A stretch of DNA of 64,000 bases from Augochlora pura (lineage: Eukaryota; Arthropoda; Insecta; Hymenoptera; Halictidae): contig NC_135777.1 in the NCBI RefSeq assembly GCF_028453695.1, positions 20,015,714 through 20,079,713 on the forward strand. The letters are read 5' to 3'. Both the position numbers and the translations under genes were made by a program. Positions 47,826-58,780 of this stretch are shown here, in pieces. The notes beneath the pieces were generated by a model. It searched no databases. It saw nothing but the letters and a program-made list of their open reading frames with translations, and was not told where the DNA came from. Position 1 is the first letter of the stretch. Each line of letters starts with the position of its first letter.

Positions 47826-48896
47826 ACCCGGCGGATACGCGAACATGTTAACCTAACGAGACGGCAAAAGCGTATTATTTGCATCGCGCACAATGCGCGC
47901 AAGAAATCATTTATCGCGGCCAGTGGTGGGAAGACGAGGCCGAAGAATCGAATAAACTCCAGTTGAGCGTTTAGAGGATTAGCAGTCCGGCTGGTTCGTC
48001 GTGCGTCGCGGTGTTTAGTTACCTAATTATCGCCCAGTGAAAGGAAAAAATGTAACTTTCACGGGTAGAATTCGACGCAATAATTTACGGTTGATTTTCG
48101 AATGCAACGAGGCTCGAGTAGTGTGTCACTCGGTGTGCCACGGCGAATAAGTATACTGGACACGGTCGCCGAGGAGCAATGCCATCCGCGGCCTTTCACC
48201 GCGTCGTGGATGCACCTGCATTCAGGTGTACGCCGGGTCGGTCAGGGTGTAGAGGAAGACCGCTCTCGGTTCGTGCCTTAATGGCCATTGCTCCAAGCCC
48301 CGGCGTTATTGGTCTAAAGGCTCGTATATACCCGGCCGCCTGGCCGGCCGGCGAATCTCGAACAGTTGTGTATTTAATTGGTGAACGGTATCGACTCGTA
48401 AGCGTAATTAATTTCCGAAGCGTTTAGAAGATACGGTTAGAGAGCATCCTCTCTCGCAAGACCCGGCGAGAGACCCGTCGCCCGTTTGAACGGTGCCGCG
48501 CTGATTTTCTGCGCGTGTCGATGGAGAGGTGAGCAAGGACAACTGGTCAATCGGCATCGACTGTCACTTATGTTTCGCTTAAGTGTGTTTCCTCGTTTGA
48601 GGAGCTAAGTATCTTCATTGGGCAATGGCCTCTGTGTTAACCCATTAACGTCGTCGAACTTTTACTACCGAGTTCTAAATAAGGAATCCAAGGATTTAGA
48701 TTTGCGTCGAGCCGATCCGTGAGAAAGCTCTCTCTCTCTCTCTCTCTCTCTAGCTCTCTCTCTCTTCCTATTGCTATCGGAAATATTTTATCCTCGTTCA
48801 AAATAACTTTGTCGACAACGATCTTTAATAAGACAGTATCTAAATAATCTAACTATATTCAAAACCATTAAGCTACAGATTGCACTCGGTTTTTAA
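47826..48896. other. CpG-rich block with CT repeat, then AT-rich DNA
   Basis: About 47830-48720 is CpG-rich with no supported gene. A (CT)n repeat follows at 48728-48766. AT-rich DNA runs to the TTAA at 48893. Confidence 0.5.
48728..48766. repeat. (CT)n microsatellite
   Basis: Two CT runs separated by a TAG interruption. Confidence 0.9.
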
Positions 48897-49041
48897 TCCT
48901 TTGCACTCGAAGCCATTTCAACTGCAAATCTATAATAATTTGTCTAGCTTGTAGACAGATTATAACAGTTTTAACAATATTTTAATTTAAGCTTTGGCGA
49001 TATCTATTAAAAATAACTTTGGAACGTGTTACACCAAAGGT
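48897..49041 (-). mobile_element. piggyBac-like MITE, subfamily A (copy 3, internally deleted)
   Basis: Flanked by TTAA at 48893-48896 and 49042-49045. The left end TCCTTTGCACTCGAAGCC matches the reverse of the right end at 23788, and the match continues through CATTTCAACTGCAAATC. A later segment, TTTAACAATATTTTAA then ATAACTTTGGAACGTG, matches further in. The copy is about 145 bp against 240 bp, so an internal segment has been lost. Confidence 0.65.
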
Positions 49042-49045
49042 TTAA

Positions 49046-49222
49046 CAGACATTATTAAAACAAGCATGAATGTTTTGCAATTAGGTAATTTACTATTAAA
49101 ACTATGACGTCTGGTGTTGCCACAGTGATGCAACGCGCCAATCTATAAGACAAACAAATTTTATATTTATTTACGTATATCTTCGAAATTTCATAGGGAT
49201 TAGTAAAACTTGACAATTTCTA
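49046..49222. other. AT-rich spacer between two MITEs
   Basis: AT-rich DNA with nothing recognisable between the piggyBac-like and mariner-like elements. Confidence 0.5.
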
Positions 49223-49302
49223 TTAGGTTGGAAACTATGAAACGGGCGTCGCAGCTGTATAAAGACTAAACGAAATCGCCCGTTTCATAGTTTCCAACCT
49301 AA
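49223..49302 (+). mobile_element. 80-bp mariner-like MITE (copy 2, perfect ends)
   Basis: An 80-bp element flanked by TA on both sides. The 26-bp terminal inverted repeats, starting TTAGGTTGGAAACTATG, are perfect complements in this copy. A 28-base centre (GCAGCTG, then AGACTAAACGAAAT) separates them. It is non-coding. Perfect arms suggest it is younger than, or less decayed than, copies 1 and 3. Confidence 0.9.
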
Positions 49303-50520
49303 TAATTTCCTGACGGCCTTTCCCGATAAAGGTGACAAGCGAAAAAATTTTTGCGAGACGTGCGGACGGTAAAGGGTTAATAATAAAGCCGCTAGGGTTA
49401 ATTTGACCTCGCACAACCATCACATTATCTTTAACTAATTAACTTTCTTACGAGAAGAAACCTGTTTCTATCTGCATTGTATCTCTAATCTTTGTCTCGC
49501 ATTAAATCCTCGAACTAATGACAGATCATCAAGAAATCGAAAGACGGGCAATCGAATCTCTAAATTATCTCGTTGATAAACGAAAGAACGAAGTCGACAA
49601 GTTCGGGAGCGAGGTTCGCGGGCGACAAGTTGTTCGCCACACGTGGTTCTAGTAAGATCGCGCGAGACACGTCGACGTCGGGGCCCCGGCTTCCACGCGT
49701 GCACGTGCTCACGCACGATCTCCCGTGCGTGCAACGGATGAGTGCGTATGGTAATGACAGGCCAGGAAACGCCGGCCAGGCGCCAGCGAGCCTGCCTCGG
49801 GCCACAGCTACCTGCAATCTCCTCGAAATATCGGGGTGACTACCTTGAGAAGCAACCAAGGCCGCACAGGCGGAATCGGTTCTCCCGTCTAATTGCGCCT
49901 CTAATCTATGTCGTATCATCGAGAGGCCCGATTACGCGCATGCAGATCGTCGCCGCGGCAAAAATCACTCGCTCACGGCTACGATGTGAACATTGTTCGC
50001 CGTGTAGTCACACGTTCTTAATCGACGTTTTATAGCCCGCCGTGATGCTGTGATTCTTGTCCGCGGAAATTTAAGCAGACCGTTAATCAATTTGCCGACG
50101 ACGGAGACTCTCGTATTTATTTAGAAATCTATTCTGTGTGCATCATGATGACAAATGTTCTGGGAAATTATTAGAAAAAATACAAAAATAGCTATGTATG
50201 CAATTTTTATATTTCGAAGTACTGTAAAGTATAGATGATTATTTTGGTAGAGAGTGCTTTTATCTTTTATTTAGCTACTCAATTTCCGACCATTTAATTA
50301 AGTAGCTATTGCGTCAGAAATAATAGAAAACTAAATAAATGGCAAGAAATACGTTCGAAAACATGCTTTGAAAAATTAATGTGTAAAGTTCAGAACTATT
50401 TTTATAATTATGACAATACTTGTGAGAATGTCCTACCATCCAAGGGCAATGCAAAGTAGTTTCTATCATATCTGTCAAATACGAAAGTAAATGAAAAGGT
50501 AACACAGGTAGCGGAGGTAA
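49303..50520. other. Orphan piggyBac-like end, CpG-rich block, AT-rich trough
   Basis: A terminus AAAGGG next to TTAA (49377-49380) reads CCCTTTACCGTCCGC on the minus strand; it resembles the orphan end at 54428 and has no clear partner. About 49570-50140 is CpG-rich and 50150-50520 is AT-rich. No gene is supported. Confidence 0.45.
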
Positions 50521-52126
50521 AAATGTACCATAAAACGTAATTTACCGTCAGCTTCCGGACCCTGGCAAGTCGAAAGGAAGACCATCGAGATCATTTTAGA
50601 TCCTGTTCCGCGCAAGAGGCTGTTATGCTCTTTCGTGAACAATGCGACACGGTTGAACTGCATCGAAGAAAGGAGGATCTTTCGCAGGTCTTCCACGGAA
50701 CGGCGTCGGCGACCGGCGATGTGTTAAGTAACGCTAACTGGAACTCGAGCGGGGCTATCGCGAAATGCCGGTAATTTCAGCAATTACAAACAATGTTAGT
50801 CAACGGTGAAAGCGACGCCGGCGTGAACAGCCGGGAGCAGCATATCACCGCGGGAAAAGAAGGTTTCAGGCGAACAAAATAAATGTGCGAGCCGCGCGTG
50901 TCTTTCGCGCTCGAGCCGGCGCAATCTTTAATCGTTTTCGCCCGAAACAGGCAGAAAACCGCGCTCGGAACCCCAACAAATCTGCTTTTAATCGGCCGGA
51001 GCCGGCTTAGGCGTGTCGCAAGCGGATCCGCGACCGGCAACCGGCCGCGGCGATTTGTCGCGATGTAATCTACCGCTATTGTCGCAATTCGTTGAACGAT
51101 ATACGGGCGGATCTCTTACGTCGACGCGAACGCTCGTAACAGAATTATTTTTTACGGCGATGAATCGACTGATTTACTTTGTGGTTTTTGTCAATTTTTT
51201 TTGTCAACATAGCTCTTAACATTAATGTTTTACCGTCAGACTAGTTTATTAAGACTGAACAAAATCAGTTTGCAAAAAGAATTAATTCGTAAAAGATGCC
51301 CCAACGAAAGTCGCTTCAATAACTTCGATGAAACATTTAAAAAATAACCCTATACGAAATTTCTACTTCCAAGAAACAATTCCACAATTCTTCGAGCATA
51401 ATGCGCATTTCTCGCATCGAATTACCTCGAGAAAACAGTGAAATTTCTCTGCAGAAAGAGCACCGAAACCGAGCAAAATAAAATCACGTTAATCCTTCAT
51501 AGTCGGACGACTCGCCGACAGCTCGAACAATGCGGTGCAATAAAACGAAAGAGAAACGATTAAGGGCAACAAAGACTTATTAGCGCGCGTTTATGAGAGA
51601 TCCTCTATCGGCTAGAAAGGTAACGTGATCGGGAGGGGGAGGAACTTACAGCCGACAGGCAAGCGAACGAGGGGGTGGATACATTACAATGGGCCCGGCG
51701 GCGTTCTCTATCCGTTGAAATCAATCGGCAGAACAAACGAACCGGATAACGAACGTCGATCGATGAATGATCGAGCAACGATTCCGAATTAGCATTTTTC
51801 CATGTTCACCGGACCACGTATCCGTTCACGTTTCACTCGCGCGAGCGCGCGCGCGCGCGCCGAGGAAGTCGACACCCACGCGCTCCTCCGCTCGGTTTCG
51901 CGGCTAGACGCGTTTCACGGTTCGCTTGTGGGATCGTTCTTTTTCGTTCGGCGATTGTAAGGAGATCGATATCGGGTACCGTTCCGTATCGACCGTGTAT
52001 CGGGTTTCACGGTTGCACGAGTTGCGTTTCTTTCCACGGTTCCGAGGTACTTTGGACACTTGCTTCGCCCTTCGTCGACGGGTTACCGTCGATTCTCGCC
52101 TACGGTTTGACGCCTCTTTGATTTAA
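50521..52126. other. CpG-rich DNA with AT-rich gap, no gene seen
   Basis: A 73-codon minus-strand frame (50475-50696, GTG start; first ATG at codon 12) has fairly balanced composition but no likeness or splice support. About 50720-51170 is CpG-rich, 51190-51400 is AT-rich, and 51500-52110 is CpG-rich with a (CG)n tract at 51838-51861. Confidence 0.45.
51838..51861. repeat. (CG)n alternating tract
   Basis: About 24 bases of alternating CG with one A interruption near the start. Confidence 0.85.
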
Positions 52127-52541
52127 CCCTTTCGGTACGAGCTGTGACACTATCGCTGTCCCAAGCGCCGCGACGAAAATTCGCACATGGCCAATCATCC
52201 TCCTTAAGGTTTTCCTAAGCGTTAACCTCTTACTCTACCATTTTCTTTGCAATTTCTATGATTAGTATCTTTTCGATCGAAGTAATTTCTTAGAAAAAGA
52301 AGGAATTTTATATTTACAGTAAACTTACGTTTACTTGAGAATGTTTAAATATTGGTGACAGGAGAATCAAACACTGCCGTAGTGAAAGGGTTAAAAAAGG
52401 TTATTTTATATTATTAAGCAGAGTTTTTACTTAATGCTTAGGACCTTTAGGATTTTTATATAAAAGAGGATTTGCGAATTTCGGCGCGGCGCCTCGTACA
52501 GCGAAAGTGTCACGGCGTACAGAGTGCTCGTACCGAAAGGG
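52127..52541. mobile_element. piggyBac-like element with long inverted-repeat arms, interrupted by a nested element
   Basis: The left flank is TTAA (52123-52126) and the right flank TTCA. The left arm starts CCCTTTCGGTACGAGC. The right arm, reversed from 52541, starts with the same 16 bases. Both continue GTGACACT, TCGCTGT, GCGCCGCG and AAATTCGC in register, apart from about 12 extra bases in the right arm. Pairing reaches the CCTAAGC(G/A)TTAA stretch, so the arms are about 100 bases long. At that TTAA the left arm holds a nested 165-bp element (52226-52390). There is no transposase frame. A decayed relative is at about 8039-8276. Confidence 0.7.
52226..52390 (+). mobile_element. Nested TTAA-flanked MITE inside 52127-52541
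   Basis: Flanked on both sides by TTAA (52222-52225 and 52391-52394). The ends CCTCTTACTCTACC and, reversed, CCCTTTCACTACGG are weakly inverted. It aligns at roughly 80 percent by eye with the first 150 bases of the element at 62223-62456, sharing CTATGATTAG, TAATTTCTT, TTTACTTGA and TTTAAATATTGGTGACA. It is non-coding. The uninterrupted TTAA in the related sequence at 8165-8168, and in the right arm at 52431-52434, marks the insertion point. Confidence 0.7.
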
Positions 52542-54830
52542 TTCAACGGAAAAATCGCGCAGCGGTGCGCCTGATTTATCGAGAACGATGATCGGGAACG
52601 GGGGCGCGGTCGATCGTAAAAATAATGCGATTTGGTGGATCCGTGTTCGCGCGAGGGAAGATTTACGCGCCGGCACCGCAAGACACATAAACACAGGAGG
52701 TGGAGGAAAGGCGAACAGCGTGTCGGCGCTAACTATGCCAGCGCCGCGGCGTGCCCGAGGCCCCGACGATAATGCCAACTTCACGAGTCCGCGGCCGTAA
52801 AATCGTGAATTATTAACGCTAATATGTAACAGCCTGCGCGCGGCGGCGGTGGTGGCGGCGGAGCGGGGCCGCGGCACCGAGGAGCGCACAATCGCGTCGC
52901 GGAATCAGATTAAACAGGTTCTTGCCGAACCCCGTAGCGCCGCGGCCGGCGAGCTCTATTGTTGCCCGTGTCACATATATTTTCGCGAAAGCGGAAAAAT
53001 CGTGCGGGACACGCGGAAATTTATCCCGTTAGAGCCGCTCTTCTCGAACCCGATGAGAGAACCGTAGCGAAGAGCGGCGGTTTCGTAATTCGCGTGGCAC
53101 GCGATATCCAAGCTCTCGATTTTCTAACCGCTGGAGATTCCTCGGATTTCCGCTCGTACTTTCGATTCCGTCGCGCGGCCGTTAACATTCTCCTCGAATA
53201 ACCGAATACACGTGTGTCGTGTATATTTAGATTTCTATTAATATGTGGCAAAACGGCCGACGACACTCGCGGCGTATACTGTAGTATTTTAGATTAAGAT
53301 CGAGCGAAATTTTTCAACGCCGCGTAGGCTCTGACTTCGAACGCTCCGCTATTTTTAAGGGCAATTTATAATCTGAAAGCCAGCTTTCAATGTATTCGAA
53401 ATCGTTGTTTTGGCATCCTGGTTTACTGGAGGCAGAAATTTTACAAGGATTTATGTACAGTTAGTTGATCTACGTTCTGGTAGTGATCGTATAAAGGATG
53501 GTTTAAGTAAAGCTGATACTCGAGTCCTTAATTGGTTAAATAATTGAAACTATACCTGCCTTCAAAATTGTGCTTGCTATATAAATGTATAAAAATATAC
53601 TATAATGTAGTTAATTGAAATAGTCAGAACACGTTCTTCAAAAATTCTGTCTGTAGTAAAATATTCAAACCCCCATATTTTAGATAAATATATTAAACAT
53701 ATTTAAACCAGTAAAAATGACAGGTTGCTGATTTTTTTGTTACAATTACTGGAATTATATCTTATTGACAGATTAACGAGAACTTTATAAGACTGTATTT
53801 TTGGCATTTTAATGACTGAAAATATTGCAATATTTTTCAATTCATTAAATAATTCTACTGTTCTATATATGATCAACTCGTGTTTGTCACAGATGCATCA
53901 TCTCCGCAATCTAGTTGCAACAAAAATCGTACAAAATTCTACAGAATCCAATTTTACCACTATTTCGAAACAATCTACACTGGTCTCATTTAATAATAAA
54001 AATTACTCCGAGATTGTCGCTCCGATAAATCAATACCCCACAGAGAATTTCCTGGACACTGTGCCAGTTTGACGCAAGACCGTCGTATTTCCTCCGGCGA
54101 GCGAAGGTTATTGATGTCGTGCCGTAAGTAGTCGGGGGCGGCAAAGTACCTCGAGGAAATCCCGCAAAACTTATTCGGATTGAGTGCGCTATAAAGTGTC
54201 ACGGGAGGGGAAAATTGTTCCGGCAGTGATGCAATTCCGCGGCGCGCCGCTGGAAAATCGAGGTCGGGTTCGCATAGCCGGCGCGGCGCGGCGCGGCGCG
54301 GCCCGATGCCGTTGCCTCGTCGTTGGTGGTTTATGCTGCCAGCATATTTACGCCTCTCTTTGCCCGTAACAGAATGCATTGTTGGGTCATCGTAAATGCT
54401 GACGTGTGACGTGCGCCTCTTATTTGACCCTTTCCGTACCGTCCGGATTTCACCTCGCCGCTCGCGAAGCTCGCTCGACATCGTGCACGCTCGAACGTTA
54501 TCGGCTCACAGACGATCTTAGTGCGAGATTAGGTTGTCCTACATTGATCGCAAAATACGAGCGATAAAACAGCTTTGTATTTTCCTGTAATGATTACGGT
54601 AAGTTGAAGATAATTCGTCGGTGTGGTTTTACTAGGTTCGATTTCACGTTTTTCTTATGGGCTCGAAAATTTTATTAACATTGATCTGGTAAGCGTGGCT
54701 CGTTTCAGAGATTGCAGGCTTTATTGTCATGATCTAGTACTCATATTCTAGTATTTAATTATTTCTAATTGCGATTTAATTTTATATAATATACGATTTA
54801 ATTTTATATACTTTGGAAATCATCGATCAG
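52542..54830. other. CpG-rich block, AT-rich trough, CpG-rich block
   Basis: About 52550-53200 is CpG-rich, 53390-54020 is AT-rich and 54060-54480 is CpG-rich with a (GGCGC)n run at 54279-54301. An orphan piggyBac-like end (CCCTTTCCGTACCGTCC) starts at 54428 beside TTGA. About 54540-54830 is AT-rich, with CGATTTAATTTTATATA present twice near 54770-54812. No gene is supported. Confidence 0.5.
54279..54301. repeat. (GGCGC)n pentanucleotide repeat
   Basis: About four tandem GGCGC units in a CpG-rich block. Confidence 0.85.
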
Positions 54831-54910
54831 ATGCAGACAATTTTACAATGTCAAATGCAGACAATTTTACGACGTCAAACGCAGACAATTATACGACGTC
54901 AAACGCAAAG
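54831..54910. repeat. 24-bp minisatellite, about 3.3 units
   Basis: A unit of the form ATGCAGACAATTTTACGACG plus TCAA repeats three times at exact 24-bp spacing, then breaks off after ACGCAAAG. Although 24 is a multiple of three, no longer open frame spans it. Confidence 0.9.
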
Positions 54911-56267
54911 ATTAATTTCCGCACGAAAACGGTGAATTCTCTGTGACTTGTCGTCGGATGCTCGCGCATCGGCCGACACAATTTTCCCACGCGATTAAAC
55001 GTTCATAAGCGCGTGACTGAAAGCTCGCCTTCCGCTTGTAACCGGTGTTCGAAATTCCTTGTTCGATTCCCGACACCCACGTCCGGATAACTTCGCAGAA
55101 GAAACACTGACACAAAGGAACAAGAAAGTAGTGGAAATGGTAGTAGGAAAGAACGAACGCGAGGGCTAGACGCGCAGCTCGATATAAATCTGAGAGCCGG
55201 GACGACATAGCTGCGAACATCTCGAAGCATTTTGTTGATCGCGTCGATACGGGCGGAGGATCTTCCAAGAAGCAGAGATTTGATTGCAATTAACTCGAAC
55301 GTCATCGAGAAATTACACGCGATCGTATCCGTAAGGATTCGCAGATGCTTCGTTACCATTGGACGCTACGGATTTCTGTTTTAAAGAAAGAGGGAAAGGG
55401 GAAGACAGAAGAAACTTTACGACACGGAGGACTCGTTGCGTTAAATACTCCCCAAAGAAAACCGACACCATGAAGCGAACGTTCCAGTCGTAACTAAACT
55501 AATTTCTTTACTCCAATTCCCGGGCGACCGTGTACCCGATATTAAATCGCAGAGATGCGTTTACCGATGCCACGGCGTATTACAACCACAAGTGGAACGA
55601 CACGAAAGGCTCCGCGCATTGTGCGGCGGCGGCGGGGGCGCGGGTCCCGGGGACGCTAGAAAATGTCTTCCTGGGACGGTGAAAAGAGAGTAAGGGAAGG
55701 GCAAAGGTGGGCAATAAAATCGAGTTATTATCCTTATTATCGACGGCGTTGCGAAAGCGCGGCCGCGCGTGGGCAGCGTATTGTAGACTCATTGTCGTAC
55801 TATGTGCACCCGCGTGTCTACCACACGGGGTATCGTTCTATCACCGAGAGATCAGCGAGGGAACACACCGCGATCGTCCGGATCGCCCCGGTGTCCTCCC
55901 GACGGTTGGAAAATTAATTTCGTGGCGGTGAAACAAAGGGAAGCGAACGCAATTAAAAAGCAATCGGACGGATGCGGGCCGTTCACGAGAATGAATCGAT
56001 GATCGACGGAGCCATCGGAACCATTAGCAGCACCACTTTCTAGGCTGCGTGCACACCGATCATCTTCGCGGGGAACGATTTAATTGGTCCTGTCGATTGG
56101 AAGCTTAATCGGGTTTTAATCTGTGATAGTTTGTTTAGAAAGCATCGGGTTCTGTATCGGTCGGTACGAAGTAGGACGGTTTAACGGTACGCAAGTACCG
56201 TTTCCAATGACTTTTTCTCATTTCCATGGTTTCGAGTTTTCTGTTATTGTAATTCAAAAGTTTCTAA
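54911..56267. other. CpG-rich to mixed DNA, no gene supported
   Basis: Minus-strand frames of 118-125 codons (54912-55289 and 55003-55359) overlap in different readings. Neither has a recognisable domain. A tRNA B-box-like GTTCGATTC near 55060 has no matching cloverleaf. About 55590-56050 is GC-rich. Confidence 0.45.
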
Positions 56268-56475
56268 CCCTTTTGCACTACGACTCCTTCCATGCTGCGT
56301 CGATTATCGTTTATTTGTTCTTAATATTCTCCCTAACAGGACCAAACAATTATCTACTTTTATCTACTTTCATTTTTAAACTATGATAATAGAAGAATTG
56401 ATTTCGATTTAAAAGAAATTAATAATATTCATATATATTTCTACTTTGTCTGACTCGTTATTATAGCGCAAGGGG
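56268..56475. mobile_element. piggyBac-like MITE (fourth type)
   Basis: The left end CCCTTTTGCACTACGACTC follows CTAA (decayed TTAA). The right end, reversed, is CCCCTTGCGCTATAATAACG, followed by intact TTAA (56476-56479). The length is about 208 bp and the interior is AT-rich and non-coding. The left end also resembles the orphan end at 4809. Apart from its ends it does not clearly align with subfamily A. Confidence 0.55.
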
Positions 56476-56479
56476 TTAA

Positions 56480-57125
56480 ACCGTCTCGGTAAGCTGTTCG
56501 CCGAAGGATCAGTTCGGCATTGTTACAAGCACGACTTCCGGGAATAGAATTGTTCGAAATTGATAGTAGGCGACGCGGCGGCTCGATCGAATCTATTTAA
56601 ACCGTTTACTGTTAGTTTCCAAACTATTGTTCCCTTTTTTGTTCTGCCCGCGGAACGATCAAGATAAAACTGTTGCTCCAATGAAAAGTGAAGATTGATC
56701 AGAACTATCGGAAAGATCGACAGAAATCGTGGGCACAAGCCATGCACCGGTGATCATTATCGGCAGCCGCGTGCGGTAACACAAAGTGAATTCCAATAAA
56801 CTGGCCGACATTTTTCCGCGGCCCATGTGGCATGCGGAGTTCACGCATCGTTCGTACTCGCGTTCTCCTACTTATACAGGGTGTCCTGTAATCCGCGCGT
56901 CGAATCTGAAAATATTTCCGAAAGTATTTAATGGAAAAAGAAGTTTTGGGGATTTTATTATTCGAGGTACGTTTGTTTATAATTATTTGCATTAAATAAG
57001 TAAAGGCAAGTTTAAGGAAACGCAATTATTATGATTGACTATAGGGATGCGAAATTAATATCATAAGGCAACTAAAGGTCGGTATCGCATATATAAAAAT
57101 AAAATTCAATGTTGAAAGTGTTCTA
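56480..57125. other. Mixed to AT-rich DNA, no gene seen
   Basis: About 56480-56900 is intermediate and 56900-57125 is AT-rich. A 106-codon minus-strand frame (56705-57025) has no family likeness and crosses an AT-rich boundary, so I do not call it. Confidence 0.45.
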
Positions 57126-57205
57126 TTAGGTTGGAAACTATGAAACGGGCGTCGCAGCTGAACACAGACTAACCAAAAGCGCCCGTTTCATAGTTTCCAA
57201 CCTGA
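57126..57205 (+). mobile_element. 80-bp mariner-like MITE (copy 3)
   Basis: An 80-bp element flanked by TA on both sides, in the same orientation as the copy at 49223. The terminal inverted repeats (TTAGGTTGGAAACTATG start) have one mismatch near the right end (CCTGA instead of CCTAA). The centre GCAGCTGAACACAGACTAAC is intermediate between copies 1 and 2. Confidence 0.9.
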
Positions 57206-57668
57206 TATATTTAATGTTATCTACTATAACATTAAATTTCGGTTCAGCTTCTATAATCAAATCGTACATGATCTTTTGTTTAAAATATTAATGAACCTAC
57301 GCGTTAAAAATGTTTCAGTGAAAATTGTCACTACAACAAATGGAGACACCAGACCTATTTTAGCTCCTGTAGCCAGCTACCTGGCGCATTGCACGATCGC
57401 TGGAGCTTCTGTCCTTGATTCTCGCATCGGCCACCCTGTAGACGCGTCAGAGACGGCACGGAGCTGGCGAGCTAATACAATCCGCGTAGCATCGCCGGTG
57501 CACGTGGCCGGAATCGCTCGAATTGTCGCGAGTCCTCGAGCCGGGCTTATTTACACTCCATCTGGAGTACGCCTCTAGAATTTGAGCGCATCCGGCGAAC
57601 GCGGAAGCCAAGCGAAGCGGAGAGACCGAGTCGAGCCGAGCGGATCGTCGCGGAGCCGTTCGCGGACG

Positions 57669-57700
57669 CCACTTGTCCCTGAGAATTCCAGGACAAGTGG
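57669..57700. repeat. Perfect 10-bp inverted repeat with CACTTG cores
   Basis: CCACTTGTCC (57669-57678) and GGACAAGTGG (57691-57700) are exact reverse complements around a 12-base spacer. Each half contains CACTTG, an E-box-like and NK2-type core, so a paired binding site is one reading; a hairpin relic is another. Confidence 0.7.
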
Positions 57701-57827
57701 CACGACTCTCCTGGGCCGCACGACGCGGAGCTAAAGCAAGGTGAAGCAAGGTGAAGCGAAGTGTGGTCGTTCCCGTCTACATATATACCTGTCCCATCCT
57801 CGATAGGCTCGCGCTGCCTCCGTCCGT

Positions 57828-57890
57828 TGGTCTTCGGTCCTCCTCGTCGTCTTCGGTCCTCTTCTTCGTCATCGGTCCTTCTCGTCGTCT
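57828..57890. repeat. 19-bp pyrimidine-rich tandem repeat
   Basis: TCGGTCC recurs at 57834, 57853 and 57872, exactly 19 bases apart, with CTCGTCGTC-like filler. A looser CGTCGTCG run follows. Confidence 0.85.
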
Positions 57891-58780
57891 CCGTCGTCGC
57901 AGTCGTCGTCGTTCCTCCGCAACGTGGATCGCCGGCATAGAGACGTGCAGGCTATTCAGCTGAAGCGGGTTAATACCTCGACATTGTGGACACAAGTAAT
58001 GGCGGGCTTTACGCTTCAGAACGCTCTAGCGGATTCGAGCAGATCCACCTTTCTGGGCTCTCCGCTATCCCGCGACCTCGTGCTCCTCTTCCATCTCCTC
58101 CCTCTCTCCTCCCCCTCCTTCTCCTTCCCTCTATTTTCTGGCTATTTATTGCCGAGCTGATTTACCGCCTGTATTTGGAATTTTATAGGCCGAGACGCAT
58201 TAGCGGACCGACGATTTAATAGCCGGGATTCGGCTATCGGCGCCTCTGCCGCGAGACTCTCCCTCGTTCTTTCTTCGTCCATCTCCTATTTATTGGCATA
58301 ATGAGCGTTCCGAGTTTTATTGGCGGTACGATCCCTGGATCGAGATAGGAGTAAAAGCAGGAAACAGATCAGATACGTTTGTATTGTGCGGCGAGTTCTC
58401 GGGGTTGATTGCTGAAACGATAGTTTGGATGGGTTATGCGATGCTGCAACGATTATCGGTGTAAATGGGATCGATATATGATCGATGTGCTGGTCGGTGA
58501 TCCGTGGAAGCGGCGACGTCGGTGGTATAATTTTATTATTAGCAGTAAAATGTACTGAAGCAAGTATGTCGTAATTAAACTTTGAATGTAACCGAGTGCA
58601 GGAGTGAAAGTTATAAAGAGTTATATAGAGTTATATATTATTTATATATTAATATTTTAATTATTAATTTTAGACAAGCTACCGACATGGAATTCCAATA
58701 AATATGTACAGTGTCACACTTTCGTTGCAACATTTCTAAAAATCCTTCAAAGGCCTACGAATCTGTATCGACAACATCCG

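Larger units (their letters stand above)
57206..58780. other. CpG-rich block with hairpin and pyrimidine-rich repeat, then AT-rich trough
   Basis: About 57340-58560 is CpG-rich and contains the hairpin at 57669-57700 and the 19-bp repeat at 57828-57890. Because 19 is not a multiple of three, the Ser/Arg-rich frames across the repeat are unlikely to be coding. About 58560-58780 is AT-rich with short AGAGTTATAT repeats near 58617-58640. Confidence 0.5.

Noticed and set aside
50475..50696. 73-codon minus-strand frame with balanced composition
   Set aside because: Considered as a possible exon, but no convincing acceptor or donor, no family likeness, and within chance for length.
55056..55076. 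tRNA B-box-like GTTCGATTC
   Set aside because: The flanking bases do not form a T-stem, and no A box, D arm or acceptor stem could be found at the right distances.
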